A DNA stretch of 64,000 bases from Fibrobacter sp. UWR3 (GTDB taxonomy: Bacteria > Fibrobacterota > Fibrobacteria > Fibrobacterales > Fibrobacteraceae): assembly GCF_900143055.1 (NCBI RefSeq), contig NZ_FRCW01000002.1, forward strand, positions 186,001 to 250,000, read 5' to 3'. The notes below the pieces were generated by a model, which did not search any database, was not told the origin of the DNA, and saw nothing but the letters and a program-made list of their open reading frames with translations. Shown piece by piece: positions 32,934-42,150 of the stretch (positions within the stretch are counted from its first letter, which is position 1; every line of letters begins with the position of its first letter). Both the position numbers and the translations under genes were made by a program.

Positions 32934-34565
32934 TTAATCCTGGACGCAGCGGACGCTTAATCCATATTTTTTCCCCTCCACCCACATACCGACATCACTC
33001 TTGTCGTTTAAAAATTCATAATACAAAACAAAAATACTGGTAGATGTAAAATAAACGTCTTGTCTAGAAGTCCAAAACCTAGCCCTCAAGCCCTTAAAAC
33101 CACGGTTGCCATCAAAGTCACTTTTACGACCAAACTGGACAGAAATAACGGAGAATCCATAAGCATCATCTCCTCCTCCCCAACCGGACCAGCTGGTGTC
33201 GGTCTTGAGCAATTTCCCCGCTTTTTGTTTTCCGCCAATCGCAGTAAAAAGCTTGCCCCAGTCCAATGTATCCGGAAGATGCCACCCTTCTGGGCATATT
33301 CCACGCACCGGCATGGTCGGCGAACAATCCACCTCATAACCGCAGCCCTTGCCATTTTCGCTGAATACAGCCGCGCTGTCCATCGCCGCGCTCCACGTGT
33401 ATAGACGGCCATACACGTCACAATTTTTCGCTAAACTTTCATAACAGTAACTGAGCGTATCCAGGCCGTCATCGGATTCCGGATAAGCATAGTTCAGGTT
33501 CTGCGCCATCCACCACTGGTCTCCGATTTTCACGGTCCTGTAAATCTGGCCATCGCGTTCATCGGTAAGAGTACCGTATTCACAGGTGTCCGTGCTGTCC
33601 GTCTTGCAGGGAGGAACCTGCACTTCGAGCGGTTTGTAACACCGGACAGAATAACCACCGCCCTTTGAATATACCCAGGATGTATAAGCAGAATCGGACC
33701 TGCTTCGCAAAGTCATGCCATCGCTATTCCAAGAGTCATGCTCGGATGCACTCCAAAAAGTAGCGAGGCTGTCCGCACCAGAATAAGCATCAACACCATT
33801 GACCTTGAACCCCGCAGGGATTGCAGAGAATCCCGTACCGTCTGTTCCGCCGCCATCGCGGTCCCAACCTGCTTGCGACTTGAGATACTTTGCAACTTCA
33901 GAAGCCTCGCACCAGGTTGTCGGACAATATCGATCCGCCGCAGCAGCCAAGAGCCGCCATTCGGGATTGGTAGGCAAAAACCATCCCTCCGGACAAACGC
34001 CACGCACCGGATAAGTCTGCGTGCATCTTGTACCATTGCCGCAACCCGCGCCATTCGTAGACCACGTACCCGCGCTGTCCATGGCCGCGGCCCACGTGTA
34101 AAGGCGCCCAGCCACCTTACAATTTTCTTCGTTGTTCCCGTAGCACCAGCTATCTGCCGACTTGTAGTTGAGATTTTCGGCCATCCACCACTGGTCATCA
34201 ATTTTCACAACCTTATAAACCTGGCCATCACGCGCATCGACGATAGAGTCGTATTTTACATTCGGGTTCAGGAAGGATTCCTTCGAGACGCTCCAGACAT
34301 AGTTTTCAGAAGAACTACTGGACTTGGCGCTACTGGAAGAGGACTTGGCCGAACTGCTCAATTTCGGTGTAACGCTGGAGGAAGACCCGTCATCGCAATC
34401 CTCGCACTCGCTGGACGACGAATCGTCGGAACCGCGCGTGATAAAGTCGCTATCGTCGTCGCCACACGCGGTAAGGAAAAACGCCAAGACAAACGCTACA
34501 ATGGATCCTATCAGTCGCCAATGGCTCCTTCCAGGATGACGTGTCGAGAGAATGACTCTTTTCAT
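32934..34565 (-). CDS. Two-domain FISUMP lipoprotein
   Basis: A 543-residue lipoprotein with strong ribosome site (gaaggagg). The signal peptide is long: the n-region STRHPGRSHWRLIGS comes from a palindromic element, followed by VAFVLAFFLTAC (Cys34). Then an Asp-rich stretch, a Ser-rich linker (SSAKSSSSS), and two FISUMP domains: about 105-310 (DARDGQVYKVVKIDDQWWMAENLNY; GVCPEGWFLPTNPEW) and about 330-543 (DERDGQIYRTVKIGDQWWMAQNLNY; GICPEGWHLPDTLDW), ending VRCVQD. First gene of a pair with the FISUMP gene at 32239-32919; separated from tkt by a terminator hairpin. No biochemical role is established for the domain. Confidence 0.9.
   Translation of the reverse strand: MKRVILSTRHPGRSHWRLIGSIVAFVLAFFLTACGDDDSDFITRGSDDSSSSECEDCDDGSSSSVTPKLSSSAKSSSSSAKSSSSSENYVWSVSKESFLNPNVKYDSIVDARDGQVYKVVKIDDQWWMAENLNYKSADSWCYGNNEENCKVAGRLYTWAAAMDSAGTWSTNGAGCGNGTRCTQTYPVRGVCPEGWFLPTNPEWRLLAAAADRYCPTTWCEASEVAKYLKSQAGWDRDGGGTDGTGFSAIPAGFKVNGVDAYSGADSLATFWSASEHDSWNSDGMTLRSRSDSAYTSWVYSKGGGYSVRCYKPLEVQVPPCKTDSTDTCEYGTLTDERDGQIYRTVKIGDQWWMAQNLNYAYPESDDGLDTLSYCYESLAKNCDVYGRLYTWSAAMDSAAVFSENGKGCGYEVDCSPTMPVRGICPEGWHLPDTLDWGKLFTAIGGKQKAGKLLKTDTSWSGWGGGDDAYGFSVISVQFGRKSDFDGNRGFKGLRARFWTSRQDVYFTSTSIFVLYYEFLNDKSDVGMWVEGKKYGLSVRCVQD
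34503..34541 (-). repeat. Palindromic element encoding a signal-peptide n-region (FISUMP 32934-34565)
   Basis: On the coding strand gtcatcctggaaggagcc ... ggcgactgataggatcc; outer arms atcct / aggat, the same ends as the intergenic copy at 63655-63688. Encodes R-H-P-G-R ... L-I-G-S just before the hydrophobic core. Confidence 0.75.
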
Positions 34566-34597
34566 AAAGTTCCTCCTTCATTAGTCCATATATAATA

Positions 34598-34633
34598 TAA
34601 AAAAAGGAGACCCCCGCTCGGAGGCGGGGGTGA
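34598..34633 (-). terminator. Terminator of tkt (palindromic element)
   Basis: Eight-bp stem acccccgc / gcgggggt, loop of 6, with gtc before and ctcc then seven T after it on the minus strand; same outline as the 30576 element. Confidence 0.75.
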
Positions 34634-34682
34634 CTCATTAATAATATGGAGGGCGACAATTTTGCAGTGCGGAGACTACAAA

Positions 34683-36758
34683 CTACCCATTCACCTTCTT
34701 GAAGGCGGCGACGTTCTGTGCGAACTCGGCGAGGTATTCCTTGGCCTTCGCGGCGACTGCCTCGGGCACATAGCCGAATTCCTTCTCGAGCACGCCAGCC
34801 GGAGCGGAAGCGCCGAAGCGTTCCAGGCCGCAGGCCTTGCCAAAGCCGCCAACCACGCGGTCGAAGAGAACCGGGAGGCCGCTGGAAAGCGCAAACACCG
34901 GAGTCCACGGCACAATCACCTGGTCGCGGTATGCCTTGTCCTGCTTGAGGAAGAGGGCCGGGCTAATCATGGAGACGACGCGCACGGCCTTGCCTTCGGC
35001 GCGGAGGAGTTCGGCGGCCTGGTGTTCCAGGAGAACGTCACTGCCGTTTGCAACCAAAGTAAGTTCCGGGTTCTTGCCGGAGGCGGTATTGTCGCTCACG
35101 ATGTAGGCGCCCTTGCGGCAAGCCTTCGCGGCTTCGTAGCGGTTTTCGCCGGGGAGCGTGTTCACCACCTGGCGGGTAAGGATAAGAGCCGTCGGGCTGT
35201 CGTTGTTCTCGAAAGCCATTTCCCAGGCGGCGAGAGTCTCGAAAGCGTCTGCCGGACGGAGCACGAGCATTTCGGCCTTGCCGTTTTCCTTCGTGAGGTC
35301 TTCGAGCAGGCGGATCTGCGTCTCGTGTTCGATGGGCTGGTGCGTCGGGCCGTCTTCGCCCACGCGGAAGCTGTCGTGCGTGAACACGTACTTGACCGGG
35401 AGGCCCATGAGGGCGGCCATGCGGATAGCGGGCTTCATGAAGTCGCTGAACACGAAGAACGTGGCGCAAATCGGGAACAGGCCCTTCTGCAACGCGATAC
35501 CGTTCATGATGGCGCCCATCGTGAGTTCTGCAACGCCCACCTGCACGAACGCGCCCTTGAAGTCGTTCGGGCGGAAGATGCCCGTCTTGTTGAGGAACGC
35601 CTGCGTGTTGTCGGAGTTCGAAAGGTCGGCGGAACTGCAAATGATGTTGTGGAAGTTCTCGGCGAGGTAGCCGAGCACCGTACCGCTCGTAACGCGGGTA
35701 GCGACACCTTCCTTGATGGGGAGGTTCGAAAGGTTGAGCACCGGAGCCTTGCCGGAGAGCCATTCATTGAGGGTCGCGGACTTCTCGGCATTCGCCTTGT
35801 CCCAGTCAGCCTTGGCCTTCTTCCATTCGGCAACAACCTTGCGGAGTTCGTTCGCACGAGCCTCGAAGCCCGCCTTCACGTCGTCGAACACCTGGAACGG
35901 GTCGTCCGGGTTACCGCCGAGGTTCTTGACCGTAGCGGTTGTGGAAGCACCGGCAGCGTTGAGCGGCTGCCCGTGCGTAGAAACTTCACCTTCGTAGCTC
36001 TTGCCATCTTCGGCAACGGCGCCCTTCGCCATCGTGGTGTGGCCGTACACGAGCGTCGGCTTTTCCTTCTCGGCCCAAGCTTCCTTGAAGGCCTTGCGCA
36101 GTTCGGCAATGTTGGAACCATCGCATTCGATAACGCGGAAACCCCATGCCTTGTACTGGCCGACGAAGTCGTGGCTCATCACGTCTTCGGTCTTGCAACT
36201 GAGCTGCACCTGGTTCGCGTCGTAGAAGAAGATGAGGTTCGAAAGCTTGAGGTGGCCCGCGATGCGGCCCACGCCGTAGGCAATTTCTTCTTCGAGGCCG
36301 CCGTCAGAAACAAGGCAGACAGTCTTGTGCTCGAGGATGGAACCGAAGCGTTCCACCATGAAGCGTTCGGCGATGGCGGCGCCAAGGGCGATGCCGTGGC
36401 CGATGCCGAGCGGGCCCGAGGAGTTTTCGATGCCGAGCATCACGTCGAGTTCGGGGTGGCCAGGAGTGCGGCTGCCGAGCTGGCGGAAGTTCTTCACGTC
36501 GTCGAGCGTGAGGCGACCGGTGAGCACGAGCTCGGAGTACAGGAGCGGGCTCATGTGGCCCGGGTCCATAAAGAAGCGGTCGCGGCCCATCCATTCCGGA
36601 TCGTCCGGGTCGTAGCGCAAGAATTCCGCAAACAAAAGCGTCGTGGCGTCGGCGGCGCCCATCGCACCACCCGGATGCCCGGACTTCGCCTTCTGCACCA
36701 TCGCGGCAGAGAGAATTCGGACGTTGTCAGCTGCTTTTGTAACTAGGGAGTCTTGCAC
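34683..36758 (-). CDS. tkt: Transketolase
   Basis: A 691-residue full-length transketolase, moving two-carbon units between sugars in the non-oxidative pentose phosphate pathway with thiamine diphosphate. Visible: KSGHPGGAMGAADATTLLF (N-terminal His), SGPLGIGHGIALG (substrate/TPP site), SDGGLEEEIAYGVGRIAGHLKL (TPP/metal region), GHTTMAKGA, and in the central domain FRVGEDGPTHQPIEHETQIRLLE and ILTRQVVNTL. The first ATG has weak ribosome spacing but matches the family start. Divergent from the glycosyltransferase gene at 36908. Confidence 0.96.
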   Translation of the reverse strand: MQDSLVTKAADNVRILSAAMVQKAKSGHPGGAMGAADATTLLFAEFLRYDPDDPEWMGRDRFFMDPGHMSPLLYSELVLTGRLTLDDVKNFRQLGSRTPGHPELDVMLGIENSSGPLGIGHGIALGAAIAERFMVERFGSILEHKTVCLVSDGGLEEEIAYGVGRIAGHLKLSNLIFFYDANQVQLSCKTEDVMSHDFVGQYKAWGFRVIECDGSNIAELRKAFKEAWAEKEKPTLVYGHTTMAKGAVAEDGKSYEGEVSTHGQPLNAAGASTTATVKNLGGNPDDPFQVFDDVKAGFEARANELRKVVAEWKKAKADWDKANAEKSATLNEWLSGKAPVLNLSNLPIKEGVATRVTSGTVLGYLAENFHNIICSSADLSNSDNTQAFLNKTGIFRPNDFKGAFVQVGVAELTMGAIMNGIALQKGLFPICATFFVFSDFMKPAIRMAALMGLPVKYVFTHDSFRVGEDGPTHQPIEHETQIRLLEDLTKENGKAEMLVLRPADAFETLAAWEMAFENNDSPTALILTRQVVNTLPGENRYEAAKACRKGAYIVSDNTASGKNPELTLVANGSDVLLEHQAAELLRAEGKAVRVVSMISPALFLKQDKAYRDQVIVPWTPVFALSSGLPVLFDRVVGGFGKACGLERFGASAPAGVLEKEFGYVPEAVAAKAKEYLAEFAQNVAAFKKVNG

Positions 36759-36907
36759 GGTAAAACCTCTTTAGGGTGTTATTATTTACGCGCCAAATTT
36801 AGTTTTTTTCGCGCAATTTCACAAGGTCGAAAAGCCCGGTTAAAGCACGATAACATAAAAAGTTATATTTTGCAGGGAAACAAAAAACACGCATTACGGC
36901 TTCAAAA

Positions 36908-39469
36908 ATGAAGATTAAAGACTCTATTCTGTTGACACTCAAGAACTTACTGCACCCTGCAGGCCTTATCGGCCTGGTTATCGCCATTATCATCCCGGCC
37001 ATCATCTGGTTTCTCGGTCGCCCCAGCGGAGGCCACAAGGAAATCATCCGCCAGCTCGACCTGAACCTCCCCCTCCCGCTGTTCCTGTTCCAAATGGCGG
37101 TCGCCATCATCCTGTTCGCGTTCTTGAACAAAGATTTCCGCGAATGGTTCAAGGGAATCCTCCCCCAAAAGCCGTTCAGCATCCTCGCCATAGCGGCGGC
37201 CATCGGCATCGCGGTATTCGCCGGCACCCAGATAGAGGCACGCCACCGCGTTCAGAGCGACGAGAGCGTGTTCATGTCGGTCGCCCAGAACATGTACCAC
37301 AACCACGAATCGGGCACGTGCAACCAGGGCATATTTGACGGCACGCACCTCAACTGCATCGCCAAGTCCAACAGTTTCAAGACGAAGGGTCTCGCCTTCC
37401 TCTACTTCCTCGGCATGCCCCTGTTCGGCACTGACCTGCACTGGATTTTCAACGCAGAACTCCTGATGCTCCCGCTCGCGTTCCTGCTAATGTTCCTCGC
37501 GATTGTCGCCTGGACCAAGCAGCCCCTGCTCGCCTTCCTCGCAGCACTCCTCATGGCACTGCAGCCCACCGTGCTCTTCCAGTTCCGCGCCATGTCGGTG
37601 GAACCGCTCTACATATTCCTCTCTGCGCTCTCGCTGTTCATATTCAAGTGGGCCTACGACCGCAACACCGTAATGCACTGGGCTCTCCTCGCCATCACGC
37701 TGGCATTCTTCGCGCAGACCCGCCAGGAAACCGCATTCTGCCTGCTTTCCTTCATATTCTTCGCCTTCCCGAAAATCCTCGACAAGAAGGATTTCAAGGC
37801 GCCCACGTTCTTCGTGACGCTCTCGCTGTTCTCGGTACCGGCGCTGCTCACCATCAGCTACTTCCAGGGATTCGGGTTCCAGGGCGGCGAGTTCGAAGCC
37901 CACGGCCACTTCCTCGAAGACCTGAAACGCAACTGGATCGAGATGACCCGCCCCCTCAAGGAAAACGGCGAGCTCGAGAACCCGTTCCTCACCTACTTCA
38001 ACTACCTGTTCGCCATCGGCGGAGTCTACCTGCTGTTCCGCGCCATCTACGACGCCACAAAGGGCTGCAGGTTCTACCTGTGGACGCTCGTGTTCCTTTT
38101 GCTCTACCACGTGCAGACCTACATGATTCTCGAGAACGTCTCGGGCGACTTCAGCATCCAGATTAACCAGCGCTACAGCCTGGTGATGCTGCCCAGCATG
38201 GCGTTTGTCGCAGCGCTCCCCATCGCGCACGCCATCGAGTACTTCGCAGCATCCGCAAGCAAGAAAGAGGCAAAGCCGCTCGCATTTGCGGGCATGGTCA
38301 TCGTCGCCATAATCCTCAGCGCATGGACGTTCCACTACAAGGAAGACTTCAACAAGAACATCATGTACAACCGCAACCACCTGACCACCGAGGAGCACGA
38401 AATTCTCGGCTGGCTCAAGGAACAGCCCGAAGCGGACCGCCTGTTTATCTACGGGAGGCCCTGGCACTTCGTGGGTTACGGAGTATCTTCCATCCACTAC
38501 GACAGGGCGCGCCAAATGAGCGATGCCGAACTGCAAAAGTACATTGACAAGTACAACGGCGAAGTCTACTACATCCGCGGGCTCGACTGCTGGGACAGCC
38601 AGACCTACCACAAAAAGGCGGTAGAACACCGCATCGCCACGACCTGCGACGTGTTTGAGCGCGAAATGGACCTCGTGGGCGTGAAAAACATCCTGATTAC
38701 CAACAACTACTGGGTGCAGATCGCGAAGTTCAACGGGCGCAAGCACTACAACCCCACGAACATTATCCAGGTTTCCGAACCCGCGAGGGAGAGCGCCGCG
38801 GAAAATTCGAGCGAAGCCCCGCTGCTCCTGAATTACAATCTCAAGGAAAAGCCAGAAGCGGCCCGGAACTGGACGCTCCGGATTTCGCTTAACAATCTTC
38901 TAGTGAAAGATACCGCCTACGCAGCCGGAGAATACAACGTCCTGGTGAGTTACGACAAACTGCAACCCGGTTACAACACCGTCCGCTATATCGTCACGAA
39001 CACGGAAAAGCATACTAAGCTCGCCGACATTTCCAAGTACTACTTCAACGCAGCCGGCGGGGCCTCCGCACTCGAACAGGGCTCAATAACCGAGCACCGC
39101 CAGGACTGGGGCAACCTCCGCTGGAACAAGAGCATAGAGAACCACGAGATGACGATAAACGGTACCAAGTTCGAAAACGGGTTCGGCACGCACGCCAACT
39201 CCGAAACGACAATCGGCCTCGAGGGCAAGTACCGCGCATTCCGCACGTCTTTCGGGCTCGACGACGAAAGCCTCTGCAGCGAGGGCGTCTCGGTGCAAAT
39301 CATCGGCGACGGGCAGGTGCTTGCCGCAAGCCCTGTATTCCAGAGCGGCGTGGTCCACACGCTTACCGCCAACACCGAAGGCGTGCAGAAACTGGTGCTC
39401 AAGACCACCGCGAAGGGCAGCATCGACTGCAGCCACGTCGACTTCGTACACCCCGTACTAATACCTTAA
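36908..39469 (+). CDS. GT39-like membrane glycosyltransferase with C-terminal NPCBM domain
   Basis: An 853-residue polytopic protein. About ten to twelve membrane helices cover residues 10-480; the first periplasmic loop has DESVFMSVAQNMYHN, with the acidic pair expected at the active site of GT-C (PMT/ArnT, family 39) enzymes, which use polyprenyl-phosphate sugars. After the membrane part comes a periplasmic region with an NPCBM-like carbohydrate-binding domain at about 740-853 (KFENGFGTHANSETTIGLEGKYRAFRTSFGLDD). The GtrB-like gene downstream probably makes the lipid-linked sugar donor. The acceptor (glycoprotein, glycan or lipid) is unknown. No clear ribosome site at the chosen ATG, which follows a tkt-divergent AT-rich gap. 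Confidence 0.85.
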   Translation: MKIKDSILLTLKNLLHPAGLIGLVIAIIIPAIIWFLGRPSGGHKEIIRQLDLNLPLPLFLFQMAVAIILFAFLNKDFREWFKGILPQKPFSILAIAAAIGIAVFAGTQIEARHRVQSDESVFMSVAQNMYHNHESGTCNQGIFDGTHLNCIAKSNSFKTKGLAFLYFLGMPLFGTDLHWIFNAELLMLPLAFLLMFLAIVAWTKQPLLAFLAALLMALQPTVLFQFRAMSVEPLYIFLSALSLFIFKWAYDRNTVMHWALLAITLAFFAQTRQETAFCLLSFIFFAFPKILDKKDFKAPTFFVTLSLFSVPALLTISYFQGFGFQGGEFEAHGHFLEDLKRNWIEMTRPLKENGELENPFLTYFNYLFAIGGVYLLFRAIYDATKGCRFYLWTLVFLLLYHVQTYMILENVSGDFSIQINQRYSLVMLPSMAFVAALPIAHAIEYFAASASKKEAKPLAFAGMVIVAIILSAWTFHYKEDFNKNIMYNRNHLTTEEHEILGWLKEQPEADRLFIYGRPWHFVGYGVSSIHYDRARQMSDAELQKYIDKYNGEVYYIRGLDCWDSQTYHKKAVEHRIATTCDVFEREMDLVGVKNILITNNYWVQIAKFNGRKHYNPTNIIQVSEPARESAAENSSEAPLLLNYNLKEKPEAARNWTLRISLNNLLVKDTAYAAGEYNVLVSYDKLQPGYNTVRYIVTNTEKHTKLADISKYYFNAAGGASALEQGSITEHRQDWGNLRWNKSIENHEMTINGTKFENGFGTHANSETTIGLEGKYRAFRTSFGLDDESLCSEGVSVQIIGDGQVLAASPVFQSGVVHTLTANTEGVQKLVLKTTAKGSIDCSHVDFVHPVLIP

Positions 39470-39543
39470 TGTGTAATGTGAAATGTGATATGAGTAATTA
39501 ATCATCACACATTACACACTTCACATTTCACACCTCACATTTT
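39467..39543 (+). repeat. Heptad array phased from the GT39 stop codon, forming a hairpin
   Basis: Eleven 7-base units in phase from TAA 39467: taatgtg, taatgtg, aaatgtg on the left and acattac, acacttc, acatttc, acacctc on the right, so the two halves are near reverse complements around aattaatcatc. Confidence 0.85.
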
Positions 39544-39569
39544 TCATCCGTCTTTTCTATATTAATCGC

Positions 39570-40484
39570 ATGCTCTTATCCGTAATCATTCCCGTATTTA
39601 ACGAAGAAGAAATTGTTGCCGAAACTTACCGCGTCCTGGAAGAGGAACTCAAGGAATACGAGCACGAACTCATTTTCGTGAACGACGGTTCCAAGGACAG
39701 GACCCGCGAAATTGTCGAGGGCCTGCTTCCGGGCAACCCGAACAACAAGATTATCAACTTCAGCCGTAACTTTGGCCACCAGGCCGCCTTCAGCGCGGGC
39801 CTCGACCATGCCATCGGCGATGCGGTGGTGATTATCGACGGCGACCTGCAAGACCCGCCGAGCCTCATCCACGAGATGATGGTCAAGTGGCGCGAAGGCT
39901 ACCAGGTCGTTTACGCGCAGAGGAACAAGCGCAAGGGTGAAACCATCTTCAAGCGCTTTACCGCGTTTTGCTTCTACCGCCTCATCGGCAAACTCACGAG
40001 CATCGATATCCCGCCCGATACCGGCGACTACCGCCTCATGGACCGCTGCGTGGTGGACCAGCTCAAGAACCTGCCGGAACGCAGCCGCTTTTTGCGCGGG
40101 CTCGTGTGCTGGGTAGGCTTCAAGAAGATTGGCGTCAAGTACGACCGCGCCGAACGCACCGCAGGCACGTCCAAGTACCCGCTCAAAAAGATGATGCGGC
40201 TCGCCTTCGACGGCATTACCGGATTCAGTTCCGCGCCGCTCAAGGTCAGTTTCTACATGGGATTCTTCGCGACCCTCGTGGGTCTCGGCGTTCTCGTGTG
40301 GTCCATACTCGAGAAGTTCCTGAGCCCCGCGACAACAGTACCGGGCTGGGCATCGCTCATGACGGCCATCGTGTTCTTTGCAGGCGTGCAGCTCATGTCA
40401 ATCGGGATTCTCGGGGAATACATCGGCCGCATCTACGACGAAGTCAAGCAACGCCCACTTTATATCGAAGACAAGAAAAACTAG
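39570..40484 (+). CDS. GtrB/DPM1-like family 2 glycosyltransferase
   Basis: A 304-residue GT2 enzyme with GT-A domain (about 1-230: VIIPVFNEEEIV, LIFVNDGSKDRT, IIDGDLQDPPSLI, DTGDYRLMDRC) and two C-terminal membrane helices (VSFYMGFFATLVGLGVLVW; LMTAIVFFAGVQLMSIGILGEYIGRIYDEVKQRPLY). This is the polyprenyl-phosphate glucosyl/mannosyl transferase type that supplies GT-C enzymes, matching the neighbour at 36908. The stop TAG lies within a 10-bp hairpin. Confidence 0.93.
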   Translation: MLLSVIIPVFNEEEIVAETYRVLEEELKEYEHELIFVNDGSKDRTREIVEGLLPGNPNNKIINFSRNFGHQAAFSAGLDHAIGDAVVIIDGDLQDPPSLIHEMMVKWREGYQVVYAQRNKRKGETIFKRFTAFCFYRLIGKLTSIDIPPDTGDYRLMDRCVVDQLKNLPERSRFLRGLVCWVGFKKIGVKYDRAERTAGTSKYPLKKMMRLAFDGITGFSSAPLKVSFYMGFFATLVGLGVLVWSILEKFLSPATTVPGWASLMTAIVFFAGVQLMSIGILGEYIGRIYDEVKQRPLYIEDKKN

Positions 40485-40504
40485 GGAGGGCAACGCCCTC
40501 CCTA
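40482..40504 (+). repeat. Hairpin containing the gtrB-like stop codon
   Basis: Perfect 10-bp stem tagggagggc / gccctcccta with loop aac, starting at the TAG stop. Further small palindromes (gatactagtatc; ggcacc-ttc-ggtgcc) follow up to 40556. Possibly a terminator between convergent genes, though no long T run follows. Confidence 0.65.
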
Positions 40505-40569
40505 AGACCCTCCCGATACTCGATACTAGTATCTTCGTGGGCACCTTCGGTGCCTATGAAGTTTCTTTC

Positions 40570-42138
40570 CTAATCCTTCAAGCAGCGGACGGAAACAGAA
40601 GTCGTTCCAGTGAAATCCGTAAAAGCTGCACTTTGGAGGCTATAGACAAAATTAGCAGTAAAATATCTACCCTTACAAGAGGTCGTTTGACACTGTGTCT
40701 TACTCAAAAACCAAGCATTTTCTTTTTCTCCATCGCAAGAAGATCCCGAAGCTGCTCCTCTACCTCCCGGAAGTGCCGAGAATCCGAATTTATCATCACC
40801 GTTACCAGGTTCTTTCCAACCTGATGTAGAATTGAGATGGGTGGCCGCATTCTCTTTTCCATCAACAGCGGAGAACAAAGCAAACCACTCCGTCGTATCC
40901 GGCAGATGCCAGCCTTCGGGACAAACACTTCCCTTCTCTATCGTTTCCTCTATTGGATAAAGGCGGCCGTACTTGTTACAATTGGCTGAATTTTTTCCGT
41001 AGCAATAACCAATCGTATCCTTGCCTTCTCCCTTATAGTTCAGGTTCTGCGCCATCCACACCTGGTCGCCAATCTTGACCATCCTGTACGTCTTGCCATC
41101 GCGGTTATCAACGAAGTAATTTGTATCCAGGATGCAGCGGACGGAAAGAGCATAGTAATGATCTCCAGTCACATAATATTCGGACATCGATGCAGAATCG
41201 ACAGTATACTCCAATTTTAAACCATACGCGGAGTTAGATCCGGATTCTGTTGCAGTTGCACTCCAGAAATGGGCCGCGCCTTCTAAACCATAGTATCCAC
41301 CATCACCCGAATAATTACTCCAAAAGCCAGCAGGCAGTGCCGAAAAGCCATACTTATCCGTTCCATTACCATCATTCTTCCAGCCGGAGTTCGTCTTGAG
41401 AGCCTCGCCCGCTTTTTTCGCACTACCATCACCCACAGATTTAATCAACTCTTCCCATTCGCCCTTACTTGGTAAACTCCAGCCTTCGGGACAAAGATTT
41501 TTCGCATCCCCCCACACGTAAAGGCGACCGTATATTTCACAATTATGAGTGTTCCCGTCATAGCAAAAACTATTGGCCTCTTGCCAGGCCATATTTTCCG
41601 CCATCCAAGTCCGACCGCCGATTTCTACCGTCCTGTACGAAAAATAAGGAGTCCTTGGATCGGTCATAATCCCATAGCTTCTTCCTGAAGGAGGAACGTA
41701 GCTGGAAGACGATTCCGCAGAACTGCTGCTCGAAGCAATGGAACTGCTGCTCTGCACCGCCTGCGACGAAGATGTCGCTATGACCGATGAAGACGACTGG
41801 ATATCACCGCTCGATATCGGGACAGAAGATGACGACGGTTTATCGTCTTCCGAAGATGGAGAAGACTGAATATCACCGCTCGATGTCGGGACAAAAGATG
41901 ACGATGACGACGGATTATCGACATCCGAAGACGAAGGCAACGGATTATCGCCATCCGACGGGGAAGAATAGTCTACATCGTCCACATACTCAAGCGCCCC
42001 GAAGTTGTTGTCGAACTCTTCCTGGTAGTTGCTGCAGGCCGCAAAGAGGAAAGCGAGGGCAAGAATGACAAATGGATACACTTGTGCCCTTGGCACTGCG
42101 GTATGACGCACGAATCGTTCATTCAATTTCGAATTCAT
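40570..42138 (-). CDS. Two-domain FISUMP lipoprotein with long Ser-rich linker
   Basis: A 522-residue lipoprotein: signal peptide with VRHTAVPRAQV (encoded by a palindromic element) then PFVILALAFLFAAC (Cys35). Residues about 55-150 are a Ser/Pro/Asp linker with repeated blocks (PSSSSVPISSGDIQSS). Two FISUMP domains follow: about 155-340 (RTPYFSYRTVEIGGRTWMAENMAW; CPEGWSLPSKGEW) and 345-522 (DNRDGKTYRMVKIGDQVWMAQNLNY; CPEGWHLPDTTEW), ending VRCLKD. Ribosome site agggagg. Follows the gene at 42151 by 12 bases, so both are one operon. Confidence 0.9.
   Translation of the reverse strand: MNSKLNERFVRHTAVPRAQVYPFVILALAFLFAACSNYQEEFDNNFGALEYVDDVDYSSPSDGDNPLPSSSDVDNPSSSSSFVPTSSGDIQSSPSSEDDKPSSSSVPISSGDIQSSSSVIATSSSQAVQSSSSIASSSSSAESSSSYVPPSGRSYGIMTDPRTPYFSYRTVEIGGRTWMAENMAWQEANSFCYDGNTHNCEIYGRLYVWGDAKNLCPEGWSLPSKGEWEELIKSVGDGSAKKAGEALKTNSGWKNDGNGTDKYGFSALPAGFWSNYSGDGGYYGLEGAAHFWSATATESGSNSAYGLKLEYTVDSASMSEYYVTGDHYYALSVRCILDTNYFVDNRDGKTYRMVKIGDQVWMAQNLNYKGEGKDTIGYCYGKNSANCNKYGRLYPIEETIEKGSVCPEGWHLPDTTEWFALFSAVDGKENAATHLNSTSGWKEPGNGDDKFGFSALPGGRGAASGSSCDGEKENAWFLSKTQCQTTSCKGRYFTANFVYSLQSAAFTDFTGTTSVSVRCLKD
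42074..42107 (-). repeat. Palindromic element encoding a signal-peptide n-region (FISUMP 40570-42138)
   Basis: On the coding strand gtcataccgcagtgccaa then gggcacaagtgtatcc: outer arms atac / gtat, inner stem gtgcc / ggcac, three-base internal loops. Same shape as the other copies but diverged in sequence. Confidence 0.55.
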
Positions 42139-42150
42139 TCTGTTTCCTCC

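Noticed and set aside
34662-36746. Open frame of nearly 700 codons opposite transketolase
   Set aside because: Shadow of tkt caused by codon bias; composition rich in His, Arg, Glu and Val, no start signal.
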